Source of the DNA: JBAXZR01 sp041670165
GTDB lineage: Bacteria > Bacillota > Clostridia > Christensenellales > UBA1242
NCBI GenBank assembly: GCA_041670165.1
Contig: JBAXZR010000030.1
Coordinates: 1 to 7,098, forward strand
DNA: 7,098 nucleotides
Reading direction: 5' to 3'
The notes beneath the pieces were generated by a model, which searched no databases, was not told the origin of the DNA, and saw only the letters and a list, made by a program, of their open reading frames with translations. The stretch's first letter is position 1. Every line of letters begins with the position of its first letter. The translations under genes were made by a program, and so were the position numbers. Shown here in pieces: positions 1 through 5,949 of the stretch.

Positions 1-65
1 AAAACAAGAGCAATCACAGCAAAAAATGTAACACCAAGCTTTTGAATGATTTTTTGAAAAGACAT
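1..65 (-). CDS. N-terminus of an unidentified protein with a hydrophobic leader (cut by window edge)
   Basis: An ATG at 65-63 on the minus strand opens 21 codons that run off the left edge. It is preceded four bases upstream by a strong GGAGG Shine-Dalgarno site (70-74) and, further up, by a good promoter (106-134), which is why I call a gene from so little sequence. The visible residues begin MSFQKIIQKLG and turn hydrophobic (VTFFAVIALV), like a signal peptide or first membrane helix preceded by a basic stretch. That suggests an exported or membrane protein. The family cannot be named from 21 residues. The gene lies downstream of, and in the same direction as, the 599-residue gene, but a terminator separates them. 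Confidence 0.6.
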   Translation of the reverse strand, partial: MSFQKIIQKLGVTFFAVIALV

Positions 66-105
66 TTTTCCTCCAATCCTTCTTGTTTTTACTTTATTAT
101 GCTTC

Positions 106-134
106 ATTTTATCATAAAAAAAACATGCAAGCAA
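106..134 (-). promoter_or_regulatory. Extended -10 promoter for the left-edge gene
   Basis: Read on the minus strand, TTGCTT (134-129) is followed by exactly 17 bases and then TAAAAT (111-106). The TGA immediately before the hexamer gives an extended -10 (TGnTAAAAT). The expected transcription start is near 99, giving a short leader that contains the GGAGG site at 74-70. The -35 is weak (3 of 6 consensus bases), the -10 strong (5 of 6). The promoter is inferred by pattern only. Confidence 0.6.
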
Positions 135-171
135 CATTTTTTAACAAGTTTCGCCTGACTAAGAAAAATAA

Positions 172-210
172 TATAATATAAAAAAGAACTTAAAACAAAT
201 TCAAGTTCTT
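172..210 (-). terminator. Intrinsic terminator of the 599-residue gene
   Basis: On the minus strand AAGAACTT (210-203) pairs perfectly with AAGTTCTT (191-184). A G-T and two A-T pairs inside extend the stem to 11 pairs around a 5-base TTTGT loop. A run of T follows directly (183 downward). It lies about 70 bases past the stop codon of the 599-residue gene and upstream of the promoter at 106-134, so it isolates the two genes. The 211-281 stretch between the stop and the hairpin shows nothing else. Confidence 0.8.
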
Positions 211-281
211 CAAAAGCAATCAATTCTTTATAAATTGTAATTAAAATGTGTTTTGTGCCGTAATTAATCAAAGAAAAATTG

Positions 282-2081
282 TTATAAAGTTTTTTCAGGA
301 ATAACAATTCCTTCATTCTTAATTTTTTCAATTATGGCTTTTTGCTCATTTTTTTCTCTTGTAAGAATTTCATTTTTATTGACAAACAAAGTTAAATTTA
401 TCCAATCATTCATTTTTTGTCCAGTAATTTTTTCAAAAACTTTATCACAAGCATTGCTAAACATTTCATTGTATGATTTTAAATTTGATTTTGTTTTTTT
501 AACAAAAGGAACTTCAATTTCAATTAAATCTTTACCAAATTTTTCTGAAACCACCTTAATCATTTGTTTTGCAATCCACTCGCCTTGTAAATCAGAAAGC
601 TGTTTGTCTGTGAATTCAATGTTTTGTCCTTCAGAAGTTTGAACAATGCTTTGAGCCAAACTTTCCAAAAGTTTGTGCCTTGTGTCAACTATAACTGAAT
701 TAGTTTGCAAATCTTTCAAATTTTTAACAGGATCATAGCTTGAATTTTGTGTTTTGTTAATTACACTTTGATAAGCATTGAAATACCAACCAGTGTTACC
801 AGCCCAAAATTCATCTTTTGTGTTGTCAACCGATTCATCGATTCTTTTTGATAATTCACGAATTAAATCCATTTTTTTGATTTTTAATATGCTTTTTTCT
901 TCTTTAGGTTTATCTTCATCTTTGTTCTTGTCTTTATCTTCTTTGTCAAAATTCTCATCTTTGTTCTTGTCTTTATCTTCTTTGTCAAAATTTTCATCTT
1001 TGTTCTTGTCTTTATTTTTGTTCTCTTCTTTGTCAATATCTTTGTCTTCATCTTTAAAATTCTCAAGAACATTTTTAAATTTTAATTTTCCAAACATAAC
1101 TTGTTCAAGATTAGTAATTTTTTCAGCAAATTTATAGCCCATTTTTTCACTATTATCAATAAGATTTTGAGTTGTAAGACCTTGTCTATGCATCATATAT
1201 TTTGTAACTTCAATGGTTTCTTCACGAATTTTTTTAAGAGCCAAATTGCTTTCAGCTCCTTTTATGCTTGAAAGAGTTTGAGCAATTTGCACCTTTAAAG
1301 ATTTCTCTATTTGCTCGTTAATTTTGATATCTCCATAATACATGGCTCTTGAAACATAAAGAGTTGACAAAAGCTGAGTTGCGGACATAATTTTTCTATC
1401 AATATCGTAGCTTATAAAATGAGCACCTTTATGATTGAAAAATATTTCTGTCAAATTTTTGGCAAATGCATTTACAACATTCAAGAGTTTTTCGTTGTTG
1501 CCAATTCTGTAATATGCACCATTGGAAAGCATAAAACTGTTATCTAAATAAATTTTGTTTGTTATTGAGTGTAAATCAAGTTTTTTCACAGAAAAATCTT
1601 TTCCTTTTTCTGCAGCTCTTTTTGCTCTTCTTAAAATAAAATTGTATCTAATTTTTTTAAGAAACCCAACAAATTTGTTTTCTTTATAAGAAATCACACC
1701 GCTAATATCTTTGCTATCAATAATTTTAACTTTGTAAGATTTAGCAAGATTAGAAATAATATTTTTATAATTTGGACAATCTGTTTCAACTTTTGCACCA
1801 ATATCTGCTGCTCTAACCATGTGTCCCAAAAAATTATTGTTTATTGGTGTTTGTAATGCAACAAAATTTGATTGTTTTTCTGGAGCTTTTGATTCATCAA
1901 AAGTCAGCTCACTTTGGAGAGCCGAAACCAAATCGCTTGGAACGATATCATTTTTTTCATTGCTTTGACCGAGTAAATAAAAAATATCTTCACCATTTTT
2001 AAAGTAATTTTGATAGTACTCAAAAAAAGGATTATTTGTTTCTTTCAGCCACAAAGCAAATTTTTTGTTATAAGCAGCCAT
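282..2081 (-). CDS. Unrecognised 599-residue protein with a charged repeat linker
   Basis: I do not recognise the family and assign no function. The ATG at 2081-2079 is preceded by AAGGAG (2095-2090) with an 8-base gap and by a near-consensus promoter, so the start is secure. There is no signal peptide or membrane helix, so it is probably cytoplasmic. Residues 1-340 look mainly alpha-helical, with a basic patch at about 141-160 (KKIRYNFILRRAKRAAEKGK). Residues about 341-397 are an almost purely K/D/E/N low-complexity linker that carries two copies of KNKDENFDKEDKD (359-371, 372-384) and part of a third. Residues 398-599 are a second, probably folded region with several tryptophans (426, 432, 502, 560). 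The linker between two complex regions suggests a two-domain protein with a flexible tether. The gene is monocistronic, with its own promoter and terminator, and divergent from tatD. Phage or defence origin is possible, but nothing in the sequence shows it. Confidence 0.85.
   Translation of the reverse strand: MAAYNKKFALWLKETNNPFFEYYQNYFKNGEDIFYLLGQSNEKNDIVPSDLVSALQSELTFDESKAPEKQSNFVALQTPINNNFLGHMVRAADIGAKVETDCPNYKNIISNLAKSYKVKIIDSKDISGVISYKENKFVGFLKKIRYNFILRRAKRAAEKGKDFSVKKLDLHSITNKIYLDNSFMLSNGAYYRIGNNEKLLNVVNAFAKNLTEIFFNHKGAHFISYDIDRKIMSATQLLSTLYVSRAMYYGDIKINEQIEKSLKVQIAQTLSSIKGAESNLALKKIREETIEVTKYMMHRQGLTTQNLIDNSEKMGYKFAEKITNLEQVMFGKLKFKNVLENFKDEDKDIDKEENKNKDKNKDENFDKEDKDKNKDENFDKEDKDKNKDEDKPKEEKSILKIKKMDLIRELSKRIDESVDNTKDEFWAGNTGWYFNAYQSVINKTQNSSYDPVKNLKDLQTNSVIVDTRHKLLESLAQSIVQTSEGQNIEFTDKQLSDLQGEWIAKQMIKVVSEKFGKDLIEIEVPFVKKTKSNLKSYNEMFSNACDKVFEKITGQKMNDWINLTLFVNKNEILTREKNEQKAIIEKIKNEGIVIPEKTL
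921..1015. repeat. 39-bp in-frame tandem repeat (about 2.4 copies)
   Basis: Copies at 921-959 and 960-998 differ at a single base (C at 954, T at 993). A third copy starts at 999 and matches for 17 bases before diverging. The period is 39 bp, or 13 codons, so copy number can change without a frameshift. It encodes the KNKDENFDKEDKD units in the linker of the 599-residue protein. The near-identity of the two copies points to recent duplication by slippage or unequal exchange. Confidence 0.93.
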
Positions 2082-2106
2082 GTTTAGTTCTCCTTAATTT
2101 TTTAAC

Positions 2107-2135
2107 ATTATAGCATATAGATATTTCAAAATCAA
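2107..2135 (-). promoter_or_regulatory. Strong extended -10 promoter of the 599-residue gene
   Basis: On the minus strand TTGATT (2135-2130), a 17-base spacer and a perfect TATAAT (2112-2107) are present, with TGC just before the -10 (extended -10). The expected start is near 2100, giving a leader of about 20 bases that holds the AAGGAG site. This is the best vegetative promoter match in the window, so steady and fairly strong expression is inferred. Confidence 0.8.
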
Positions 2136-2289
2136 TGTTTGATTTAAGTATTGGTAACACCAAAAAAATTACGGCTGAACTAAATTCAATTATTTTTTTG
2201 AACTCCATATTTTTGAAAATAAAAAAAATATTTTGTAAGTATCCAAAAAACATTATTCACACATTTTTAGAGCCACTTATTCGATTGCC

Positions 2290-2318
2290 TTGCCTTTATT
2301 GTTAGTTAATGTTAAAAT
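2290..2318 (+). promoter_or_regulatory. tatD promoter, positioned for a leaderless transcript
   Basis: TTGCCT (2290-2295), a 17-base spacer and TAAAAT (2313-2318), with TG at 2310-2311 giving an extended -10. The -10 matches 5 of 6 and the -35 matches 4 of 6 consensus bases. The hexamer ends only 6 bases before the tatD ATG (2325), so the usual start distance of about 7 bases puts the first mRNA base at or next to the A of ATG. A second TTGCCT sits at 2285-2290 but would give a 22-base spacer. The rest of the 2136-2289 gap shows no gene. Confidence 0.7.
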
Positions 2319-2324
2319 ATTTAC

Positions 2325-3095
2325 ATGCTAATTGATTCACACGCACATTTAAATGATGAAGCTTTTTTGAATAATGTTAAAGAAGCTATAGACAATGCAA
2401 AAAACAACGGAATTTTTGCTGTTGTTTGTGCAAGTTACGATTATCCTTCAAGCGAGCGTTCTGTTCTTCTTTCAAAAGAGCATGAAGAAATTTTTGCCAC
2501 AGTTGGAATTCACCCAGAAAATGCAATGGAATTTAATGATGAAATCAAAGAAAAACTAATGATTTTATCTAAAGAAAAAAAAGTTGTTGCATGGGGCGAA
2601 ATTGGGCTTGACTATCATTATGATATAAATCAAAAAGATATTCAAAAAAAAGTTTTTATTAAGCAAATTGAACTAGCAAACAAAGCCAATTTACCCATAA
2701 TCGTACACATGAGAGATGCAACAAAAGACACTCTTGACATTTTGCAGACAAACAAAAAATTACTTATTAATGGTGGTGTTATTCATTGTTTTTCAGGGTC
2801 TATTGAAACCGCGCAAGAATTTATTAAACTCGGCTTTTTAATTTCTTTTGCAGGTCCTTTAACATACAAAAACTCATCTCAAGCAAGGGAAGTGGCATTA
2901 AAAATTCCGTTAGACAAAATTTTGGTGGAAACGGATTCCCCATATTTGTCCCCTGTTCCATTAAGAGGTCAAATCAACACACCTGCAAATGTTAAATATG
3001 TTGCACTTGAATTAGCCAAAATAAAGAACATAAGTTTAAGCGAAGTTGAAGAGCAAACAACTTTAAATGTTAAAAAGCTTTTTAAAATTGAATAA
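2325..3095 (+). CDS. tatD: TatD family metal-dependent DNase/hydrolase
   Basis: A 256-residue TIM-barrel amidohydrolase-type protein of the TatD/YabD family, the usual full length. Members cleave nucleic acids as metal-dependent (Mg2+) 3'-5' exonucleases, with proposed roles in DNA repair and RNA end processing in the cytoplasm. The metal-site residues are all visible: HxH at H6 and H8 (IDSHAHL), E92 in AWGEIGLDYHY, H128 in PIIVHMRD, H154 in GGVIHCFSGS, and D204 in ILVETDSPYL. The family signature SPYLSPVPLRGQINTPANV follows from residue 205. The start at MLIDSHAHL is fixed because the family begins this way. No Shine-Dalgarno sequence lies upstream, and the promoter abuts the ATG, suggesting a leaderless mRNA. 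In Bacillota tatD is commonly found shortly upstream of rnmV and rsmA. Here rsmA follows directly in the same direction, without rnmV. TatD paralogues differ in substrate, so exact specificity is inferred. Confidence 0.97.
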   Translation: MLIDSHAHLNDEAFLNNVKEAIDNAKNNGIFAVVCASYDYPSSERSVLLSKEHEEIFATVGIHPENAMEFNDEIKEKLMILSKEKKVVAWGEIGLDYHYDINQKDIQKKVFIKQIELANKANLPIIVHMRDATKDTLDILQTNKKLLINGGVIHCFSGSIETAQEFIKLGFLISFAGPLTYKNSSQAREVALKIPLDKILVETDSPYLSPVPLRGQINTPANVKYVALELAKIKNISLSEVEEQTTLNVKKLFKIE

Positions 3096-3123
3096 TAATA
3101 AATTTAAAAAATATTATTTTTTT
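3094..3123 (+). terminator. Possible weak AT-only terminator after tatD
   Basis: AATAATA (3094-3100, overlapping the tatD stop region) can pair with TATTATT (3112-3118), followed by a T run to 3123. AATTGAA (3086-3092) and TTCAATT (3131-3137) could add an outer stem. There are no G-C pairs in the inner stem, so it would be weak and could allow readthrough into rsmA. Confidence 0.35.
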
Positions 3124-3149
3124 AAGAATTTTCAATTAATTATTTTGTT

Positions 3150-3178
3150 TTGCGTTATTACTCAATAGGTCGTATAAA
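3150..3178 (+). promoter_or_regulatory. Candidate rsmA promoter
   Basis: TTGCGT (3150-3155), a 17-base spacer and TATAAA (3173-3178, within TATAAAAT). The predicted start near 3185 would give rsmA an unusually long leader of about 158 bases. No better promoter is visible closer to the gene. TTGTCT at 3248-3253 has only a poor -10 (TAAATC) 17 bases on. Confidence 0.5.
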
Positions 3179-3184
3179 ATTCTA

Positions 3185-3342
3185 TTAAAATTTATAATAA
3201 TTAATCCATAATCTAGATTAAATAGTCCATTTTGAATCAATTAATAATTGTCTCACAATCAATCATTCAATAAATCAATTTTTAATCCAATAATTTTTAT
3301 AAACCAATCAAATAATAGTCAATCAAAAGCAAGGAGAACTAA
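3185..3342 (+). other. Long rsmA leader with palindromes and a G-free tract
   Basis: The predicted leader contains a perfect 12-bp palindrome TAATCTAGATTA (3209-3220) and a 13-base one, CAATTA-A-TAATTG (3238-3250). A tract at 3251-3317 follows with no G in 67 bases but about a dozen C, rich in AATCA/ATCAA motifs. A G-free RNA can form almost no stable pairing, so this stretch should be single-stranded up to the AAGGAG site (3331-3336). No known riboswitch is recognised, and rnmV, which often occupies this place, is absent with no recognisable remnant. Confidence 0.5.
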
Positions 3343-4173
3343 GTGCAAAACAAAAAGACTAATGAGTCAATTAAGGACAATTCGTTTCGTTTCAACAAAC
3401 AGTTTGGACAAAATTTCATTTCTGACGGAAACTTACTTTCTGCAATCGTTTCTGATGCAGGAGTAACAGAGATAGACAATGTTTTGGAAATTGGAGCGGG
3501 AGCCGGTGCACTTACGCAAAAGCTTTCTGAAAAAGCAAAAAAAGTTGTCTCTTTTGAAATTGATAACAATCTTAAACCAATTCTTTCAGAAACTCTTGCT
3601 GGGTGCAACAATGTTGAATTGATTTTTGAAAATGCACTTGAAACAAGCATGGAAAAAATAGAAAAATTGTTTAATGGAGAAAAATTTAAAGTTGTTGCAA
3701 ATTTGCCATATTACATAACAACACCACTTATTTTTAAATTTCTTGAAGAAACAGACAAAGTTTCATCAATAACAGTTATGGTGCAAAAAGAAGTCGCGGA
3801 AAGACTTGCTTCAAAACCGTCTACTGATGAATATGGAACAATAACCCCATTATGCAACTATCATGCAATCGTTTCTATAAAAAGAAATGTAGGCAGACAA
3901 ATGTTTAGACCTGTGCCAAATGTTGATAGTGCAATTGTTCATTTTCAAATTGATAGAACTCGATTTGATTGCTTAAATTATGAAAATTTAAAAAAGATTG
4001 TTCACTCAGCTTTTTCCATGCGAAGAAAAACACTTTTGAACAATCTTAACTCGGCAGGTTTTAACAAAGAAAAAGTTGAAAAAATTCTTGCTTCTCTTTC
4101 ACTTTCACCATCAATTCGTGGTGAAGCACTTACAACTGCACAATTCATTGAATTATCAAATCTTCTAAAATAA
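3343..4173 (+). CDS. rsmA: 16S rRNA (adenine1518/1519-N6,N6)-dimethyltransferase
   Basis: RsmA (KsgA) uses S-adenosylmethionine to dimethylate two adjacent adenines in the helix 45 loop of 16S rRNA during small-subunit maturation. At 276 residues it is the normal full length. Motifs in order: KQFGQNFI (19-26), the SAM-binding motif I LEIGAGAGALT (48-58), the acidic end of strand 2 at FEID (71-74), the catalytic NLPYYI (120-125), MVQKEVAERL (146-155), FRPVPNVDSAIV (188-199) and AFSMRRKTLLNNL (223-235). The start is GTG, chosen because AAGGAG (3331-3336) lies six bases upstream and no other start fits the family N-terminus. The sequence AAGGAGAACTAA is identical to that before the 599-residue gene. 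A terminator follows the stop. Loss of KsgA is known to give kasugamycin resistance in other bacteria. Here nothing looks damaged. Confidence 0.97.
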   Translation: MQNKKTNESIKDNSFRFNKQFGQNFISDGNLLSAIVSDAGVTEIDNVLEIGAGAGALTQKLSEKAKKVVSFEIDNNLKPILSETLAGCNNVELIFENALETSMEKIEKLFNGEKFKVVANLPYYITTPLIFKFLEETDKVSSITVMVQKEVAERLASKPSTDEYGTITPLCNYHAIVSIKRNVGRQMFRPVPNVDSAIVHFQIDRTRFDCLNYENLKKIVHSAFSMRRKTLLNNLNSAGFNKEKVEKILASLSLSPSIRGEALTTAQFIELSNLLK

Positions 4174-4206
4174 AATAATATAGCTCTTAGTATTTTAATA
4201 ATTATT

Positions 4207-4242
4207 TAACATTTCTTAACTTGAAATGTTATTATTTTATTT
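4207..4242 (+). terminator. Intrinsic terminator of rsmA
   Basis: TAACATTTC (4207-4215) pairs perfectly with GAAATGTTA (4223-4231) around a 7-base loop, followed by the T-rich stretch TTATTTTATTT. It begins 34 bases after the rsmA stop codon. The stem is 9 pairs but AT-heavy, so its efficiency is moderate by inspection. Confidence 0.65.
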
Positions 4243-4278
4243 AATCTTTTAATTTTAATTATCTATTAAGCAATTTTA

Positions 4279-4327
4279 TTAAAATAGAAAAACAAAAATA
4301 TTAAAACAATAATATTTAAAACAATAA
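4279..4327 (-). terminator. Possible weak terminator of terL, overlapping a 12-bp direct repeat
   Basis: On the minus strand AAATATT (4317-4311) can pair with AATATTT (4302-4296) around an 8-base loop, followed by a T-rich tract (TTGTTTTTCTATTTT). The stem is AT only. The same stretch contains a 12-base direct repeat, TTAAAACAATAA, at 4301-4312 and 4316-4327. The rest of the 4174-4381 gap between the convergent genes holds the rsmA terminator and nothing else recognisable. Confidence 0.35.
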
Positions 4328-4381
4328 CATCTTTTGCTTAATTTTGTGGTTTTTTTAATCATCTTAATCAAAAAAAACAAG

Positions 4382-5812
4382 TTACAAAAGATTTTTTTTG
4401 TTGTTTTTTAGCTCTCGAAAAAGTCGTTCTTTGTGTTTTTGAATTTCAGATTTTGTTTCTTTAACAAAAGGTGTGTCTGGTCTACTCATAACAAAATATC
4501 TAAGTTCATCAAGCGCATGGTCATCTTTTTTGATTGGATTGTCCCCATTTCCCCACCAATATGACTTAATTTCTCTAATTAAATTAACGCATGTTTTAAA
4601 GATAAAAAGTCTAGCTTTTCCATTTGCGTTTTTAAGATATGATTTAACTCTTTGAATGCCAGAAAACAAATCTTTGTTCACTCTTGTGCTTGCAAGAATT
4701 CCATTGTCATAAAAAAGTTCTGTAACACTTTTTTCACTTGCAAGAGTGTGTTGATCGGCAGCACTATCAATCAAACATTCAATCATGCCATTTGAAGAAC
4801 AATGCCAACCCAACCTATTACAAATTGCTTTGATTTGCGAGGCATGATAAGCAACAGGCTTGCCCTTTTCAAAATGTTCAGCAATAACGAATATATTTGA
4901 GTCATAATCAACTGCATACCAATGAGCTGAAAGTGGATTGTTTAATCCAGGGTCAATTGAAATTGAACTGTACCATTCCTTTGGGACATCAAACGGCTCA
5001 ATCACATGAATTTGCGAATCAAATTCACTGTATACAAGCCCACCATTTGCAATGAATTTTCCTTCTTTTCTGCTTTCAAGTTCTTCTTCACTCATACTAT
5101 TTTTAAGAGATTCAATTTCTGATGAATTCAAAAACGGATTATCTTCCCAACTCATGTGTTCATGCCAAACTTCAGGGTCATCAAACTTGTTTAAATATAT
5201 TACATCATACACCCAAGTAAGTCCTTTTAATGGAGTCATTGTGCCAAAAATTTCACCGCACTTATCCAAAACACGCATTCTACATTCAGTATAAATATCA
5301 TAAGGTGGTTCTTCATCAAACCAAACATAATCAAGGCTTGTGCCTTGAAATTTTTCTCTTCCTTGATCGCAAGTTTTGAAACCAATTTTTGAAATTTCAC
5401 CTTGAACTGTCTTAACCAAAATGTAATCAATCACACCGCTCTCAGGAAAACCCTTTTTCCCTGTTAACATGACGACTTCTTGAATCCATTGAGGATTGAG
5501 ATAGTGAAGAATTTTGTTTTGTGCAACATCTCTTTGAACTTGTTGCGAAAGAGAAACAACCCAAATTGAGCAAGAACTTTTGTTACTTTTGAATGGGTGA
5601 ATGCCTCGAGCAAACCAAACAACTTCAACTGCACCACATTCAGTTTTTCCACTTCTGTTTCCACCAAAAACCCATCTATTGCGTTTTGTGCATTTGTGAA
5701 ATTCAAGTTGCTTGCAATGAATAATTTCACCACTATTGTATCTTTTCAAATGATTATTTTTTTCTCGCCTCATGATTTCTGCAAGAATTTCAACAAGTCT
5801 TTCTCTTTTCAT
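4382..5812 (-). CDS. terL: Phage terminase large subunit (packaging ATPase-nuclease)
   Basis: This is the motor that pumps DNA into a viral prohead and cuts the concatemer. At 476 residues it is a typical full-length TerL. The N-terminal ATPase shows Walker A GGNRSGKTE (50-58), Walker B DYVWFDEEP (161-169, with the acidic pair after the hydrophobic strand) and the coupling motif GTMTPLKG (190-197). The C-terminal RNase H-like nuclease shows the first aspartate in SISIDPG (D287), a second in CLIDSAAD (D349) and a third cluster in KKDDHALDELRYF (D430, D431, D435). All expected active-site acids are present, so it looks functional. The ATG is preceded by AAGGA (5821-5817) with a tight 4-base gap. 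No small terminase, portal, protease or capsid gene lies next to it. It sits convergent to rsmA and divergent from an SH3b membrane protein. It may be a prophage or gene-transfer-agent remnant, a domesticated gene, or part of a dispersed cluster. Confidence 0.93.
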   Translation of the reverse strand: MKRERLVEILAEIMRREKNNHLKRYNSGEIIHCKQLEFHKCTKRNRWVFGGNRSGKTECGAVEVVWFARGIHPFKSNKSSCSIWVVSLSQQVQRDVAQNKILHYLNPQWIQEVVMLTGKKGFPESGVIDYILVKTVQGEISKIGFKTCDQGREKFQGTSLDYVWFDEEPPYDIYTECRMRVLDKCGEIFGTMTPLKGLTWVYDVIYLNKFDDPEVWHEHMSWEDNPFLNSSEIESLKNSMSEEELESRKEGKFIANGGLVYSEFDSQIHVIEPFDVPKEWYSSISIDPGLNNPLSAHWYAVDYDSNIFVIAEHFEKGKPVAYHASQIKAICNRLGWHCSSNGMIECLIDSAADQHTLASEKSVTELFYDNGILASTRVNKDLFSGIQRVKSYLKNANGKARLFIFKTCVNLIREIKSYWWGNGDNPIKKDDHALDELRYFVMSRPDTPFVKETKSEIQKHKERLFRELKNNKKNLL

Positions 5813-5829
5813 TTATTCCTTTTCCAATC

Positions 5830-5858
5830 ATTAAATATTGCATATTTATGCAAACCAA
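5830..5858 (-). promoter_or_regulatory. Candidate terL promoter
   Basis: On the minus strand TTGGTT (5858-5853), a 17-base spacer and TTTAAT (5835-5830). The -10 matches 5 of 6 consensus bases, the -35 only 3 of 6. The predicted start near 5823 leaves a leader of about 11 bases that just includes the AAGGA site, which is tight. A weak or activator-dependent promoter, or one further upstream, is equally possible. Confidence 0.35.
5838..5853. promoter_or_regulatory. Operator-like 16-bp palindrome
   Basis: TTGCATA, a 2-base centre and TATGCAA form a perfect 16-bp inverted repeat, between the divergent terL and SH3b genes. It falls almost exactly in the spacer of the candidate terL promoter, where a bound dimeric repressor would block RNA polymerase. 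It may also be chance in AT-rich DNA, although the GC/GC steps in both arms make it more specific than a plain A/T palindrome. Confidence 0.4.
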
Positions 5859-5912
5859 TCAGCACATAAATTCAAATTTTCCAATAATTCTCAACAATTC
5901 GACAAAATATTT

Positions 5913-5942
5913 TTCGTATAAATATTTATGAATAGTTATAAT
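5913..5942 (+). promoter_or_regulatory. Promoter of the SH3b gene, positioned for a leaderless transcript
   Basis: A perfect TATAAT lies at 5937-5942 and the GTG start is at 5950, seven bases past the hexamer, so the transcript should start on or one base before the start codon. The best -35 is the poor TTCGTA (5913-5918) with an 18-base spacer. No TG precedes the -10. Confidence 0.5.
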
Positions 5943-5949
5943 TATACCA

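Noticed and set aside
104..331. Minus-strand 75-codon open frame across the end of the 599-residue gene
   Set aside because: It overlaps the real gene's 3' end, the terminator and the next promoter, so it cannot plausibly be expressed as a protein.
921..1015. CRISPR-like repeats
   Set aside because: The repeats are directly adjacent with no spacers and lie in frame inside a coding region.
778..1137. Plus-strand open frame rich in Ser, Leu and Phe, opposite the repeat linker
   Set aside because: Its composition is just the complement of the Lys/Asp/Glu codons of the real minus-strand gene. No SD site or promoter was identified for it.
2068..2253. Minus-strand 61-codon open frame with a hydrophobic stretch
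   Set aside because: It has no SD site before any of its ATG codons and overlaps the promoter and start of the 599-residue gene. Hydrophobicity is expected from T-rich DNA.
3248..3466. Plus-strand 72-codon open frame starting with TTG in the rsmA leader
   Set aside because: It has no SD site, Asn/Ser/Gln-rich translation of AT-rich DNA, and overlaps the rsmA start in another frame.
4301..4327. 12-bp direct repeats as possible attachment-site or iteron signal near terL
   Set aside because: Only two copies of a low-complexity A/T motif in a highly AT-rich gap. No integrase, and no matching copy on the other side of terL.
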